Below the pieces are notes generated by a model. That model worked only from the letters and a program-made list of their open reading frames with translations. It searched no databases and had not been told where the DNA came from. This document shows, in pieces, positions 12,801-23,610 of a stretch of DNA of 64,000 bases. The stretch covers positions 3,691,001 to 3,755,000 of the forward strand of contig NC_056535.1 in NCBI RefSeq assembly GCF_910596095.1. Direction: 5' to 3'. A program made the translations under genes and the position numbers. The number at the start of each line of letters is the position of its first letter. The first letter of the stretch is position 1. The stretch is from Thunnus maccoyii. Its lineage: Eukaryota > Chordata > Actinopteri > Scombriformes > Scombridae.

Positions 12801-15800
12801 CATGTCACGTCTCTGTGAGAGGCTGCTAACTGCCTGCCGCTCAATTTGGGGTTCAATGAGAGCCAGTTGCTCATCGGATATGATCTGCAAGCAGATCTGG
12901 AGGTCCGCTGTATGAACATGAAAGATGTTCTGTCCTGCTGGCTGCACTGAGTCAAATGGTGCAATGTGACACGGTACAATCGGAGTATTTGAAGCAGCGT
13001 TTGCTCCGTTTGCAGGATTCAACTGGCCTGATGCTGACGAGGCATGTGTGTGTGACAAAGGTGGGGGTTGTCCTTGTGAGAAAGCTGTAATGGTAGCAGC
13101 AGATGGCTGATTGTTTTCTGTGGTTATGATATGTGTAGCAGGGAAGTTCTCAACCACAGCTGCAACAGGTCTGGGTAGATGCATAGATGCTGAACTCACA
13201 CATGGTTTTGGAGGCAAGCTCTCAATTGAAGTGCTGCATAATCCTGCCTGATAAGATTGTAGGCAGGTTGTGGTTATCGTGGTTCCTGCAAATGGCCTGT
13301 GCACTATGGCAAGATTAGATGTCACGTTTTGATTGAGTCTTAAAGATTCAGGCGAGAGTAGCTGGCCTTGAAAGGAGCTAAAACCATTTGTCTTTTTGAT
13401 ATCACATGTCTGCACCAATGGCGAGGTGACAGGATCACAACATTTATTTTCAGAAGTTGTGACTGAGCTTGAGGTTTGCTCAGTGTGAGAAGATGACAGA
13501 ACAGAGGAGAAAGTGCGGCCATCAGTTCCTGTCGGTTTATCCACAACAGGCAGCGTAGGATTTGAATCATGTTCAGCAGTGTTCGGTAACTTTAGCTGGT
13601 ACTTGGGCAAGAAGCTTGTCTTGGCAGAGGAGGGGATGGAAGTGGCTGGTGAGGTGCTAATAGACGGTGCATTTGCATTGATTATGCAAGGAGGAAAGAG
13701 AGCTCCTTTGAGCTGAGAATGTTTTTGATTTGTTTGAAGGTTGACATAATTGAGATTTGTATCCTGCTGAGGCACACAGCCAGTGACAGAGGGAGGGGGA
13801 TGAGTCAGTGTGTTTGGGTCAGTCTCCATCTCCACAGGGCAAATTATTTTGTCATCAGTTCTCTGCTTTTTCCTGTCGGAGGGAATATGGGCCCTGCAGA
13901 ACTGGGAGGTGGAGTCGGTATGTTTTTCTGCATTAATCAATTTCCCTGCATCTGCTCTGCTCATGCTGTCTGTTTTGTGAGTAACTAGTGATCCAATAGA
14001 AGGTAATGGCAATGTAGACAAAGACAGGTTTCTCCCGAGTGGAGTCTTAAGAGAGCTGCATGATGAATGAAGCTGGCCAGTTTTTAGATTCAAATCTACA
14101 CCAGAGAGCTTTGCAGGAGGGCAACCTGGATGGCACACTGTTGAACTGCTGCTTATGAAGTTTGTAGTTGAGCTTGTTGTCTTTACTGTCTCTTTACAAA
14201 CTGCTGACAACCTTTTTTGCAGGCCCTGAACAACCTCATGCTCTGGGTTTGTAGAAGATTTCCTGCCTTTGATAACACTATTATCACCAACTTTCTCAGC
14301 ATTGTAGAGCTTCTTAAATGTCCCTCCCCCATACATGTACCACTTGTTGTAAGCAAACTTCTGTGCTTTCTTCCTCCGGAACTTTCTGTTGCTTGGCTCT
14401 CCACAAATGTCACCGCCATCCCCATCACAGCTGAAACTGCCGGCGCACACCTCCTCCACAGATGAATTCATGAAGAGAGCATCTGTTGCGTGGTTGCAGT
14501 CTACGGCTGTCTGCCGGACTAGTGGGCGGTGGGTGGATGACTGCTGGTTCAGAGGCTTGATTGCGAAACCTGTTGGATTGATCTGGCCAGAGCTTCCCCT
14601 CCGAATGAGTGTTACATAATCGTTCTGATAGGAGGCAGTTGGGCTGCTCCCCTCGGGCTGCAGAAGGGTAACACTAAAGGGGAGGGAGTTGCTGCGGGTT
14701 AAGGGTGCATGATCCATGGTGGAGGAGCGCTGAGTTGGCACTGAGCTGTACAATCCGGGATTCCTGTTTCTTTGTATCCCAACATTCGGAGTTTTACTGA
14801 TTCTCATGTCAAAGTGAAAGGAGTCCTTGTATGTGTATGGCATTGGGAGGTCAATGCTACCCTGTTTAGAAAGAACTGTCTTCCGTGGCCTTACATTCTC
14901 CAGCTGTTTGTCCTCCACAACAGCTGTATTCTCCGAAATCAGTTTAGATATGCGCTCCTCCAGTGTCCTCTGCTCCTGCTCCCTTGCAGTGTCTTTGGTC
15001 TCCTGTCCTCCTTGGCCTGGTTCAGAAGGCACACATGTGCTGGTGGATTCTTCAAGATGCTCCTTGGTGGATTTGGCAAGGGAATCCATACTGTGGTCCG
15101 GTATAATGCTGCTGGGGCTTAGGTAATGATCACTGCTCTCACTGTAGCCTGAGTCAGTGCTCTCATGGCTCTGTGACTTCCCTCTGGATACAGAGCTCTC
15201 CCACTGCTTGGAGAACAGAGTGGCCTCTTGTCTTTGAAGGGGAAGATGTCGACTAACGGTCAGAGGAAGCTTTTCGCTTTCCATCCTCTGTTTCTCCTCT
15301 TCTTTTGTTACCTCTGCACATTCATTTGGCTCTGTCTTATGACCTGTAGGGGTCAGCTCGTTCTTTTCACTGACAGGCGCTTGCATCTTTACAGAGTAGA
15401 CCTTTGATGTACTGGCTGGACAGGTGATCTCAGCAGTGGGTATTGTGGTATCCTTCTCCAGGCTTCCCGACTCCTCACTGCGCTCATCTAGAGACAAACT
15501 GGAGGTACAAGTCTCCCTAGAGCTGGACATGCTGTCCAGGCTGCCCAGGCTGCTCTGCTCTGATTCAGATGAGAGGCGGGCATGAGCCTGAGTACGCTTA
15601 TGTTTGTAGAGGTTGCTCTGAGTCTTAAAAGAAACTCCACAAGTGTTGCAGGGGTAAGGCCGTTCCCCAGTGTGGCAGCGGAGATGCTTCTCCAGCACGC
15701 TGGGCTTCATGCAGTCCCGTCCACAGTGAGGACACACATGCTTTCCTGCTGACTTGGGTCTGGCTGCAGGAGCAGCAGCCACCAGACTCAATCCTGGCTG

Positions 15801-16061
15801 AGACTGCAGCCCACCAGCAATATGGAGTGTCAGAAAGGGAAGCGTCTCCTTGGAGTAGAGCGGTGGCATGGCCAGATGGAGTGCGGCAGGCTCCCGGGCC
15901 GCTGCAGGAGGCTGGGGGTAAGGCTGTGCTGGTAGAGCAGGCACTGTGTGGATGTAAACAGCTGTCAGTGGGGCCTGTATGTCCATCCTTTTCTCTGTCT
16001 GTGCTGCAACGGAACTGATGTGCACTGGAGCACTCGCCAATCCTGGCTTGCCAGTCTCCAT
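6808..16061 (-). CDS. znf831: ZNF831-like C2H2 zinc-finger protein, three coding exons
   Basis: Putative nuclear DNA-binding protein. Coding exons on the minus strand are 16061-11726 (the exon itself begins at the acceptor at 16109), 9093-8807 and 7695-6808. The joins are phase 1 then phase 0, all with GT-AG sites, and give about 1,836 aa (human ZNF831 is about 1,680). Two adjacent C2H2 fingers lie near residues 110-160: C110/C113/H126/H130, then C138/C141/H154/H160. They are linked by TGERPYP, and the second finger has His-X5-His spacing, as in the HIVEP/ZAS proteins. After them come a STDSGYSES motif, a short conserved-looking block with [12 protein letters not shown], and a long Ser/Thr/Gln-rich, probably disordered stretch. 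The last exon ends in an acidic-then-hydrophobic tail, [14 protein letters not shown] chose ATG 16061 as the first Met after the acceptor. The frame is open back to the splice site, so an upstream coding exon is possible. Family assignment rests on the fingers and the STDSGY block. Confidence 0.85.
7696..8806 (-). other. znf831 intron 2
   Basis: Phase-0 intron with a GTGAGT donor at 8806 and an acceptor at 7696-7697. It contains an AT-rich stretch ending in a recognisable LINE/SINE-type 3' tail (7957-8020) and no other coding signal. The short reading frames here show no family resemblance. Confidence 0.75.
7957..8020 (+). repeat. Fragment of a fish retroelement 3' tail
   Basis: The stretch has the layout 'aagcacattgtaacc' then 'gaaaggtgctatataaataaa'. 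This is a very common 3' end of fish LINE and SINE copies (AAAGCACTTTG ... GGTGCTATATAAATAAA). Only the tail is recognisable; the body is missing or decayed. Family not determined. Confidence 0.5.
9094..11725 (-). other. znf831 intron 1
   Basis: Phase-1 intron of about 2.6 kb between the giant finger-bearing exon (donor GTACAT at 11725) and the 287-nt exon (acceptor CCCCTAG at 9100-9094). I see short A/T-rich simple sequence (about 11,296-11,325) and no convincing exon, RNA gene or full repeat. Confidence 0.7.
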
Positions 16062-18248
16062 GGTAACACTGCTGCTGTCGTGATGTACCAGTGCCAGGTC
16101 TCTAATTACCTGTAAGATAAGAACAGTTTGCATTAGACCTCTGTTTTGCCTCAGATCAAAGGGGCAGATTTGCCTATTTGAGCAGGGATGTTTCTAAGTC
16201 TAGCTCTTAAAGAGGAAAATGAGGCTTCATTCCTGGAGAATATTTTATTATTGCACCAGGGGAAGAGAGAAAATAAGCGTGGCAATGAAGAAGTACACTG
16301 AAGCAGCTAATGATGACAGATACGCTGTACCCTTTAGGACAGATGGCTAAAAAAAGCAATTAATCCAGTCTGGATTTTGCATGTTGATAAAATCCAGGAA
16401 GATGTGTTTTGCAATGATGTCAACAATTATACCGCTCCAACATAAAGGCACATCTACAGTTTATCTGAGTAATATCATTGTTGTGATGAGCAATAATACC
16501 CATGGTTACAGAGAAAAGTAGAGGCGTTTCAAATTCTGCTGTTTAATTTTACCTCAAGAGCTGGTGATGCAAAAATATGTGTTGTATGCAGGCAATGGGA
16601 ATATATGGAAAAAAAACAGAGAAATGTTTATATACAGTTGAGAGAAACAGGGAATGATGTAGGAGAGTGACTCACATCAGCAGAGGGACTGAGGGAGTGA
16701 GATCAGATACTCATACAGTACAAAAGGCTTTTATCTCTCCAAATGAAATGTGTCTGCTGACATTATCTGTTGCTTCTGTCACCAGTCATCACCAATTAAA
16801 TGGCATACCCTTGATCACAGTAGCATGTGGTGGCTTTGTCTCATGACAGACTGTCATATTTGTGCAGTAATCTAATCACAGCACAAAGCCACCTTCATGA
16901 AAAGATTAATAGCCTCGCATTAGGGCAAGCAAATTGCATTTCCTGTTGCCGTGGTGCTGTTTCCACATGTATCGGGATTTTGCATATGGGTGACTTCACC
17001 CACAGAGGTACAGTTGGCATGGAGCACATCTTTGTTAGTTGTACAGCATAAGCACACCCACGTCAAATACTTTTTGTGGTGCTGTTAACTGACGAAAGTT
17101 TGTTTGTGTTCCTGTTCGAGTGAGTTCTCCACAAAAACAAGAAACGCTGTTAGTTTGTTTTAATATTAACATTATTAACTTGGGAACTTACATCTAACCT
17201 CTTACTGGTCTGCGTTTCACTTCCTTACAGCTATGTAAATATGTGATATTGTTATATATGCCGCAACTCCATGCAAAAATATAACTGCAGTGTGGGCCTT
17301 TGAATTATTAACTGGGATGTTTTGTTCAACATGCGTTTTCAAATTAGACTTCCATGTAGGCAATTTAATAGTTACAAGTGTGCTCAGGATGGAATGAGTT
17401 TAAAAATTTGGTCAAACTGTACTGAAAAATATCTTCTGCTTGTTGTAAAAACAAACATCAGCAAAAATGAGGCACATCAAAATGTAAACAAGAAGGAAGT
17501 CTTTCTAGATTTTTCTTAGATTTCTCTTGTCATTATAGGAAATGAAATTTTCTTGCTTAATCTTGTCTACTCTGCTAATCTCATTTCCAACCACTGTTAT
17601 GGCTTTATAAAGGGAACATTTGAAAAGAGGAAATATCTGATGGTGTTGCCATCACACAGTGTAGGTAAGAATAACACTACAAGAAACCAGAACATACTGT
17701 AACTAGGCCAAAAGTCTGTTTAACAGTCAAGAAAAAACTGAAACTGTAAAAAAAAAAATCAAGCTGGAGTCACTTACCGTCTTGCTTTACACTCCAATCA
17801 GTAACAATTATCCAGCCTGGTAAATCTTCTACACTCAACAGCCCCATCCTCAGTGTACCTGCTCATTTAAATCTGGTCTGTCATCCGGGCCATGTGTTCT
17901 CCCATTCGATTTTCTCTGGCAGCTCTTTGACATGTACTGTTTCTTGTCACGAGGAAGCGGAACAAATGCAAATGAGAGAGAAGATGCACTATGAAAGTGG
18001 TGAGGCAGAGAGGAGGAGAGTGAGAAAAGGAGAAGGGCTGGCTGGGTGGCTGAGTGGGTGTGTGGCTGTCAAACAAAGACTTCCGGAGAACAAGTTGAAA
18101 ACATAGATTATAGAGTGTGATCAGCAGGAGTGAAAGAGACGAGAGGCCCTGAGCACAGATGAACGAATATAAGGCTAATATATAGTGTTGTGAAGAAGTG
18201 AAAGCAACTGCCTGGTAGAGGAAGTGCAGCGGCAGAGGAGAGCTTACC

Positions 18249-18310
18249 TTCAACAGTCACGTTGGTTGACTGACTGACTTTAGCATCAGTTTGAGGCAGT
18301 ACCTGACTTC
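18249..18310 (-). other. Candidate 5' untranslated exon of znf831
   Basis: On the minus strand a sequence ending ...GACTGTTGAAG is followed by a strong GTAAGCT donor at 18248. It lies about 2.1 kb upstream of the main znf831 acceptor at 16110. Further minus-strand donor-like sites lie at about 17,780 (GTAAGTG) and 17,864 (GTACA). Which of these is used, and where transcription starts, cannot be told from sequence alone. Confidence 0.3.
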
Positions 18311-18959
18311 TGGCTCACTTATGTATTCGCTCCCCCACCTACCTACTTCCTCCCACACACAGTATTTCATACACCCACACAGACAAGGGTGCAGGAAAGC
18401 GAATGTTGATGTGGCTGCTTGGCTGCACGTGCTTTGCTCTCACTCTCTCAGGCAGAGAACAAATGGATGAGTTCAGTGAATTACCCATCTCCAAACACAG
18501 CCCCCATTACAGTATGTATCATTTTGCAATTGTACACCAGGTTACACATGCTTATACAATAGTCAGTGCTCTGCTGGCCTCTTTTTGAAATCACAATATC
18601 TCATTTTTACTCATGTTCATTTGCTGTATTTACTGTTGCTGATTTTGACAATTTTGACAATTGTGGATTTAGGTAACAAAATTCACATGTATTGTATTGA
18701 TCTGTTTCAAGCCAAGGAAGCTGTAGAATCCTGAAAAAATGTTTTGTTACTTTTGGCAGCCATTTTCTTCAACTTGTGCAACAGTAAGCCAGTGTACAAA
18801 AAACATAAACTGTGTGCTGATTAGCTCACATAGCTATTTGGTTCATCATTATGTACCCTTCTTGACAGAGTCCAGACAGAGTTGTCTGAATGGAACTTAA
18901 TACATTTCAGATGTATGACCTGTTGCAAGATAATAAGTAAAAATTATGATGTGGGCATA

Positions 18960-19500
18960 ACTACACAATGACTGTAATCTGTAACTTGTAAACACATCAC
19001 TGACATATTATTGTTATCATGGCTAACATATTAGCAAACAGTTGCCATTTTTAAACATATTTACACATTGAGCAGATATGGAGAGCATTAGCATTCATTT
19101 GAAGTTGTGTTTCGGTCCAGATAATGAATGTAAGTCCGATATTCACTCTCTTTTCTAGCTCAGTTTTGGTCTCCTCCAACTCCTGCGGGAAATATCTGGC
19201 TCTTTAGCTGCTAAAGGCTAGTCTCTAACTTTTCCTGTCTGCCATTTGGTATTGGGCAAGTAGTATACAGTGGGTTTATCTGAGCTTTTTCTCTGAAAAC
19301 AGCTGCCTGGGTCTGGAGATTGGACTGATGAGAGCCTCGAGACTGAACCAAAACAGTAAAGTTGCAAGCTGTAAAACCAAAACAATGAGCTAAAAGACCC
19401 TAAAACAGAATCAGGTGATAATTCTCTGTGGGTTTGTCATTACGAGTCATTTGATCCATTGTTAGTACAAAAAATACTGATTATAGCAACTTTAAGTTTA
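18960..19500 (-). repeat. TTAAAG-family repeat, copy 2 (reverse)
   Basis: Its reverse complement matches, block by block, the copies at about 1,891-2,250, 35,655-35,915 and 50,140-50,600. Shared blocks include 'tagctcattgttttggtttta', 'ataaacccactgta', 'gagaccaaaac' and 'aataatatgt'. It starts with an AACTTAAAG-type end at about 19,497. It is probably a non-autonomous DNA transposon; no protein is encoded. Confidence 0.65.
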
Positions 19501-21383
19501 TTCTGTTTTATTTTTAAATGTGATTAAATGAAAAACTTAAATATTTCTACTCTCAATCCCTCCGATGTAAGTATGTCATTGTGTGGGATCAACCATGCAA
19601 TTATCAGATGGCACCTGCTGAAAGAAAATAAAGTTTTTATATCATTTCTCTGCAACAGACTCTTGCTGGTCTCCAAGGCAACTGCAGGCTGGTCCACTGA
19701 GAGCATGCTTTGTGTTGACATGGTAACAAGACATCTCCTGACACACATGTTTTCTACTGTCTTTACACAGATCCCAGTCCTGCAGGATGGAAGCATGGTT
19801 TCAGGCATATTTGCATGTATTTAAAGACCGAGTCAGATGAAATGCTTTTAAATCACAGTGTGTGGATAGTCTGTTTGTACTGATTTGTACTGATGTCTTC
19901 TCTAAAACAGTCAGCAGGCGTTAAGTGCAGTTGATGGATAATATTTTGGCAATGTTACTCAGGTTACTAGGATACAAGGTTGAGTCAAGTTTTTCAGCTG
20001 ACGGTCAGCAGTGACAAGAGACCAACAAAATGTGTTTCTGTTACTACACCAGGTCTCACAGCTGCTGAACCTCTGCATTGTTTCAGGGACTTTGTTTTGT
20101 TGCTGTTTTTTAACATATTATTCCACGTGGATGCAGCTGATCATCTGTTATCAGCAAAAGCTAAGAAGTAGGACACATGTTAAAGAGTAATACCACTGAA
20201 GTTTACCTACAGTATGATCCTAATAGTTACAAATAGATCTTAATACAATGCTCAAAAGGCTGTAATGCAAGAGCTACAACTGAAGTACACCCCCAATCAC
20301 TTGAGGTATAAAATTGTTTCTCACCCTTCACTGTCAAATGTTATCTAATTTTGTGAGTCTGCCTCTGCACACTGCAACAGATACGCTCTACTGAAGTTAT
20401 GGCTCTACAGAAGGTACCCAGGGGAAATATCCAACTTACTTCATTAGTGTCTGAGTGGGTCCCTTCTTGCTGAATTTTTGCACAGCATGAGATATGTATC
20501 ATTTGAATTGGTCTATGTCTCCAACAGGCTAAGCTACTGTCATCTATCTGCACATATATTACACTACATTTCTGTCTTTCTTGGCGAGCATTTGAACAGA
20601 TGAGCCACATTACAGGAAGTGGCAAGTGATAGACCGTGTGTTGATGGGTGCTGAAATGCTGGAGGCCTACATCCACTTACATTCATCCCTTTTCAGTGGC
20701 TAAAGACAAGCTGTCTCATGCCCCGGTTTTATCTTCACCACCACGACCACAACCACTAGCACAAGCCGCCAAACACAATGTGTGTACCTGACAGTGTGAA
20801 AGCGTAAACCATCATTATCATCTGTTTTACTCTATAACAGTCTAAACAGCTGTTCAGCATGAAGCTCAGTAAAAGGCATTTTCATTCTTGCAAATACAAA
20901 ACCAAGATTGCTATTACATCAACAAAACAAAGATCAAAACCAGCAGCTGTCAGCTTTTCTTTCCATCCTTGAGGTGCTGTACTTGTGCACCCTCTGCTGG
21001 GTCATGAGTGCAGTAACTTACACTCACACGCATAAAAAGTATTTGCATGCAATTGGGTTAGTGAAATACAACAAACAACATATCAATGTATCTAGAATGT
21101 TCATCATTTATTGTTCTGTCAATTGCCTTTTTTTCAATATTTGTTTACTTGTTTAGTCAATAAAATCTAAGGTAGAAGAGAGATGTTCACATTAAATTTA
21201 TCCAAGTTTTTTGGGGCATTCTTGCTGATTAATTGTCTTTTTATTGACCACTTGATTGGCTAATAATTGTATGGCTATTAATTTTGTATGGACAATTAAA
21301 TAAATAAACTAGAACAGTGCACTCAGTAGTGCAGATCTCCACCACGTGTATACAATCAAGATGGCAGCAAAAACAGGGATATA

Positions 21384-21420
21384 TTGATTGATTGATTGAT
21401 TGATTGATTAATTGATTTTA
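21384..21420 (+). repeat. (ATTG)n microsatellite
   Basis: Tandem tgat/attg units, directly readable. It forms the 3' tail of the adjacent minus-strand LINE fragment. Confidence 0.85.
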
Positions 21421-22270
21421 TTTGACAATTTAATTTTAAAAACACCAGCTCTGCCATGGCATTGAGTGCTTATATAAAAGGAAAAGTCAGGATAACACAA
21501 TAAAGCCCCGCGGCTTATTTCAATTGTGGTCCCTTTGGAGATGGGGAGTGTCCAGGGAAGGGGTCAAGACGGCAGATCTGACAAGGCAAGAATGATAAAG
21601 CACATTAATAAAAACAATGATACAATACACTCAGCAAATTTTTCACAATATTAACAACATCAATCACTACCTCAGTGTTTCTTTGGACCATGCCACACCC
21701 TACTCGCCACTCAATTAATAAATTTAATTAAAAACTCGGTACATCTGAGATAAATACATCAATATATCAACATTACTTCACAGCCCCTTCAGCACATTAT
21801 ACACAGTCTAGATCTGTTCATAATAATTAAAATAAATAAGCTACATCAAAAACTAACCCAGAAAATAAAATATGAATAACCCTGGAGCCAATTCTTAAGT
21901 ACCAGCTTGAAACCTCCCAAACTGCTTATGACTTTAAGATTTCCTGGCAATCTATTCCACAGATTTACTGCCATGTACAAAAAGTTTCCTTCCCCAGGGT
22001 ACTCTTAAACCTGGGAGGAACAAAGTCAGTGGAACTGCCCCTAGAGGAATAGCTGTGAACATACCTCACCTGGATGAAATAATTTTTTAGGTATTGTGGG
22101 ACAGCACCATGCACAATCTGATGCACCATACACAACTCGATCTGAGAGACTCTTTCCTGCACTTTCAATCACCCAAGGCTCTCAAAATGAGAAAGGTCAA
22201 CATGAGTTCTCATGGGGAGTTTCAGAATAACCCTAACTACCTTGTTTTGAGAAGTCTGAAGCCCGTTTTT
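21384..22270 (-). mobile_element. Decayed non-LTR retrotransposon (LINE) 3' end
   Basis: A minus-strand open frame at 22168-21965 resembles the C-terminal part of fish LINE ORF2 proteins, with a KVQERVSQIELC-type start and a HSYSSRGSS block. The expected continuation (LWNRLPGNLK-type motif, about 21,950-21,890) is in another frame, so there is an indel near 21,975. Upstream coding matter (22,170-22,270) is also broken by stops. The 3' end runs into a CAAT repeat (ATTG units on the plus strand, 21,384-21,420), as is usual for microsatellite-tailed LINEs. The clade (CR1/L2/Rex1-like) is uncertain. It is a dead fragment. Confidence 0.6.
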
Positions 22271-23150
22271 AAGGTATGAAGTTCAGCCATTGCACCCATT
22301 TGTAACCAAGTAGGTGTGTCATGTGGTAAAGTGGGTGTGTCGTGTAGATACTGCCAGTCCGCAAATAGACCTACTTGTATGCGCCAGGCAAGCTATTCTT
22401 AATGAACTGAATAGGCGCCATTTTTGGCCCGGTATCCAGCTCTTATAACCATGCTACCGACAGGTTAAGTGGAGTAAAGGGTCAGCAGTCAGTGGCGGTA
22501 TAAAATAACTTTTTCAAAAATTGTGAATCATTGCAATCATGAGAGGTCCTTGTGCATACAGTCATAAATGTGCACAAAAAATATTAGGCTGATGGGTAGG
22601 TAGTAGTATGCGGATTAGCTGCGGACAGATACACACACACAATCAAACGCACAATGCCCTCCACACTTACGCCTGTCTGAGATAATACAACATTCGAAAT
22701 ATTCATGCCTACGTGAATATTTTGGCCTCCAAAATAGCCTGTGGATACAGACGTGTTGCATTCACGTGCCGTGTGTGTTCTAATTATTGAGATAGACAAT
22801 TGCTTTTACTTTGTTTTAGATTACAAGAAGCACATCGCTACTTTGTGTCACATAGTAAAACAAAGAAGACAAGAAGTAGCGCTCTATATTGGATTTATAT
22901 ATATATATATATATATTTGATTGTTTAAATACACATTTTGCGGCTACCTTGTGCCCCCCCTAAACGTCACATTTTGGAGCTTGGGTGTTACAGCAAAATA
23001 CCAGCTTCCTACTCCCATTAACAATGAAGGTATAACCGTAGTCTATATAAAGATTATATGGTCTATATTTATAACACTGCAGTTTATTTAATTACCGTAT
23101 GATGAACTCTAATGTTGAAAAATCTGTTTACCATGAAGGCAACTTCACTC
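22271..23150. other. Intergenic DNA upstream of cstf1
   Basis: No gene seen. It contains an (AT)n tract at about 22,897-22,917 and moderately CpG-bearing unclassified sequence (22,300-22,780), which may be older transposon DNA. Confidence 0.5.
22897..22917 (+). repeat. (AT)n microsatellite
   Basis: About ten AT units, directly readable. Confidence 0.85.
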
Positions 23151-23159
23151 TTTACGCTC

Positions 23160-23557
23160 TTTCAGTGTTGTGACGTAGGACGCACTGTACGTATAGCGTA
23201 ACGCACGTTTAGGTCCAGAAGCGCCATCGGAACTTTGGAGAGGGTTAGATATTTGTATATTTTTAAACTAAAAACGAAAAATAACATTCAGCCCCTGTCG
23301 TTAAGTAGCACATAATGCGGTTGAGGCAGAGAGCACATGCTCAACCAGTTGTTTAGTTTATTGTTGCTAAAACGTACTGTTTTTGTACTGTCTGAACTGT
23401 AGCAACAAAGCTAACGTTGTTAGCAGCTCTGCTAAGCACAAGTTCCATTCATTCGTAGCTGGCGGTGACATTAGTACAGACATAGCTCACGGTGTGTGTT
23501 GTGAAATTTGCAGCCCAGAAGACTAGTTAACTGTTGACATTGTGTGTTTTGTTACAG
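23160..23557 (+). promoter_or_regulatory. cstf1 promoter and 5' leader region
   Basis: The GC content and CpG frequency rise just upstream of cstf1. The region includes a CRE-like TGACGTAG at about 23,171, several ACG/CGC-rich words, and a GCGCCATC word that fits a YY1 core. The coding exon is preceded by a spliced junction (acceptor TTACAG ending at 23,557), so at least one non-coding exon lies within this stretch. I could not fix its donor. No TATA box is evident, as expected for a housekeeping gene. Confidence 0.5.
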
Positions 23558-23610
23558 TCAGATAAGTTGTCGCTTTTGACGGCCCGGGTTTTGGTCACAC
23601 TGACCCCAAC

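Larger units (their letters stand above)
16110..21370. other. Upstream region of znf831
   Basis: Divergent spacer between znf831 (minus) and cstf1 (plus). It is mostly AT-rich single-copy-looking DNA. It holds candidate znf831 5' exon donors (17.8-18.3 kb) and one reverse-oriented copy of the TTAAAG repeat family (about 18,960-19,500). I see no coding exon on either strand. Confidence 0.6.

Noticed and set aside
11764..15126. Several plus-strand open frames of 60-136 codons opposite the large znf831 exon
   Set aside because: They are antisense shadows of a long open exon with strong codon structure on the minus strand, and none resembles a known protein.
17867..18253. 128-codon minus-strand frame upstream of znf831
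   Set aside because: It has no proper ATG at its listed beginning and is low-complexity hydrophobic/Ser-rich. The GTAAGCT at 18,248 is better read as a splice donor.
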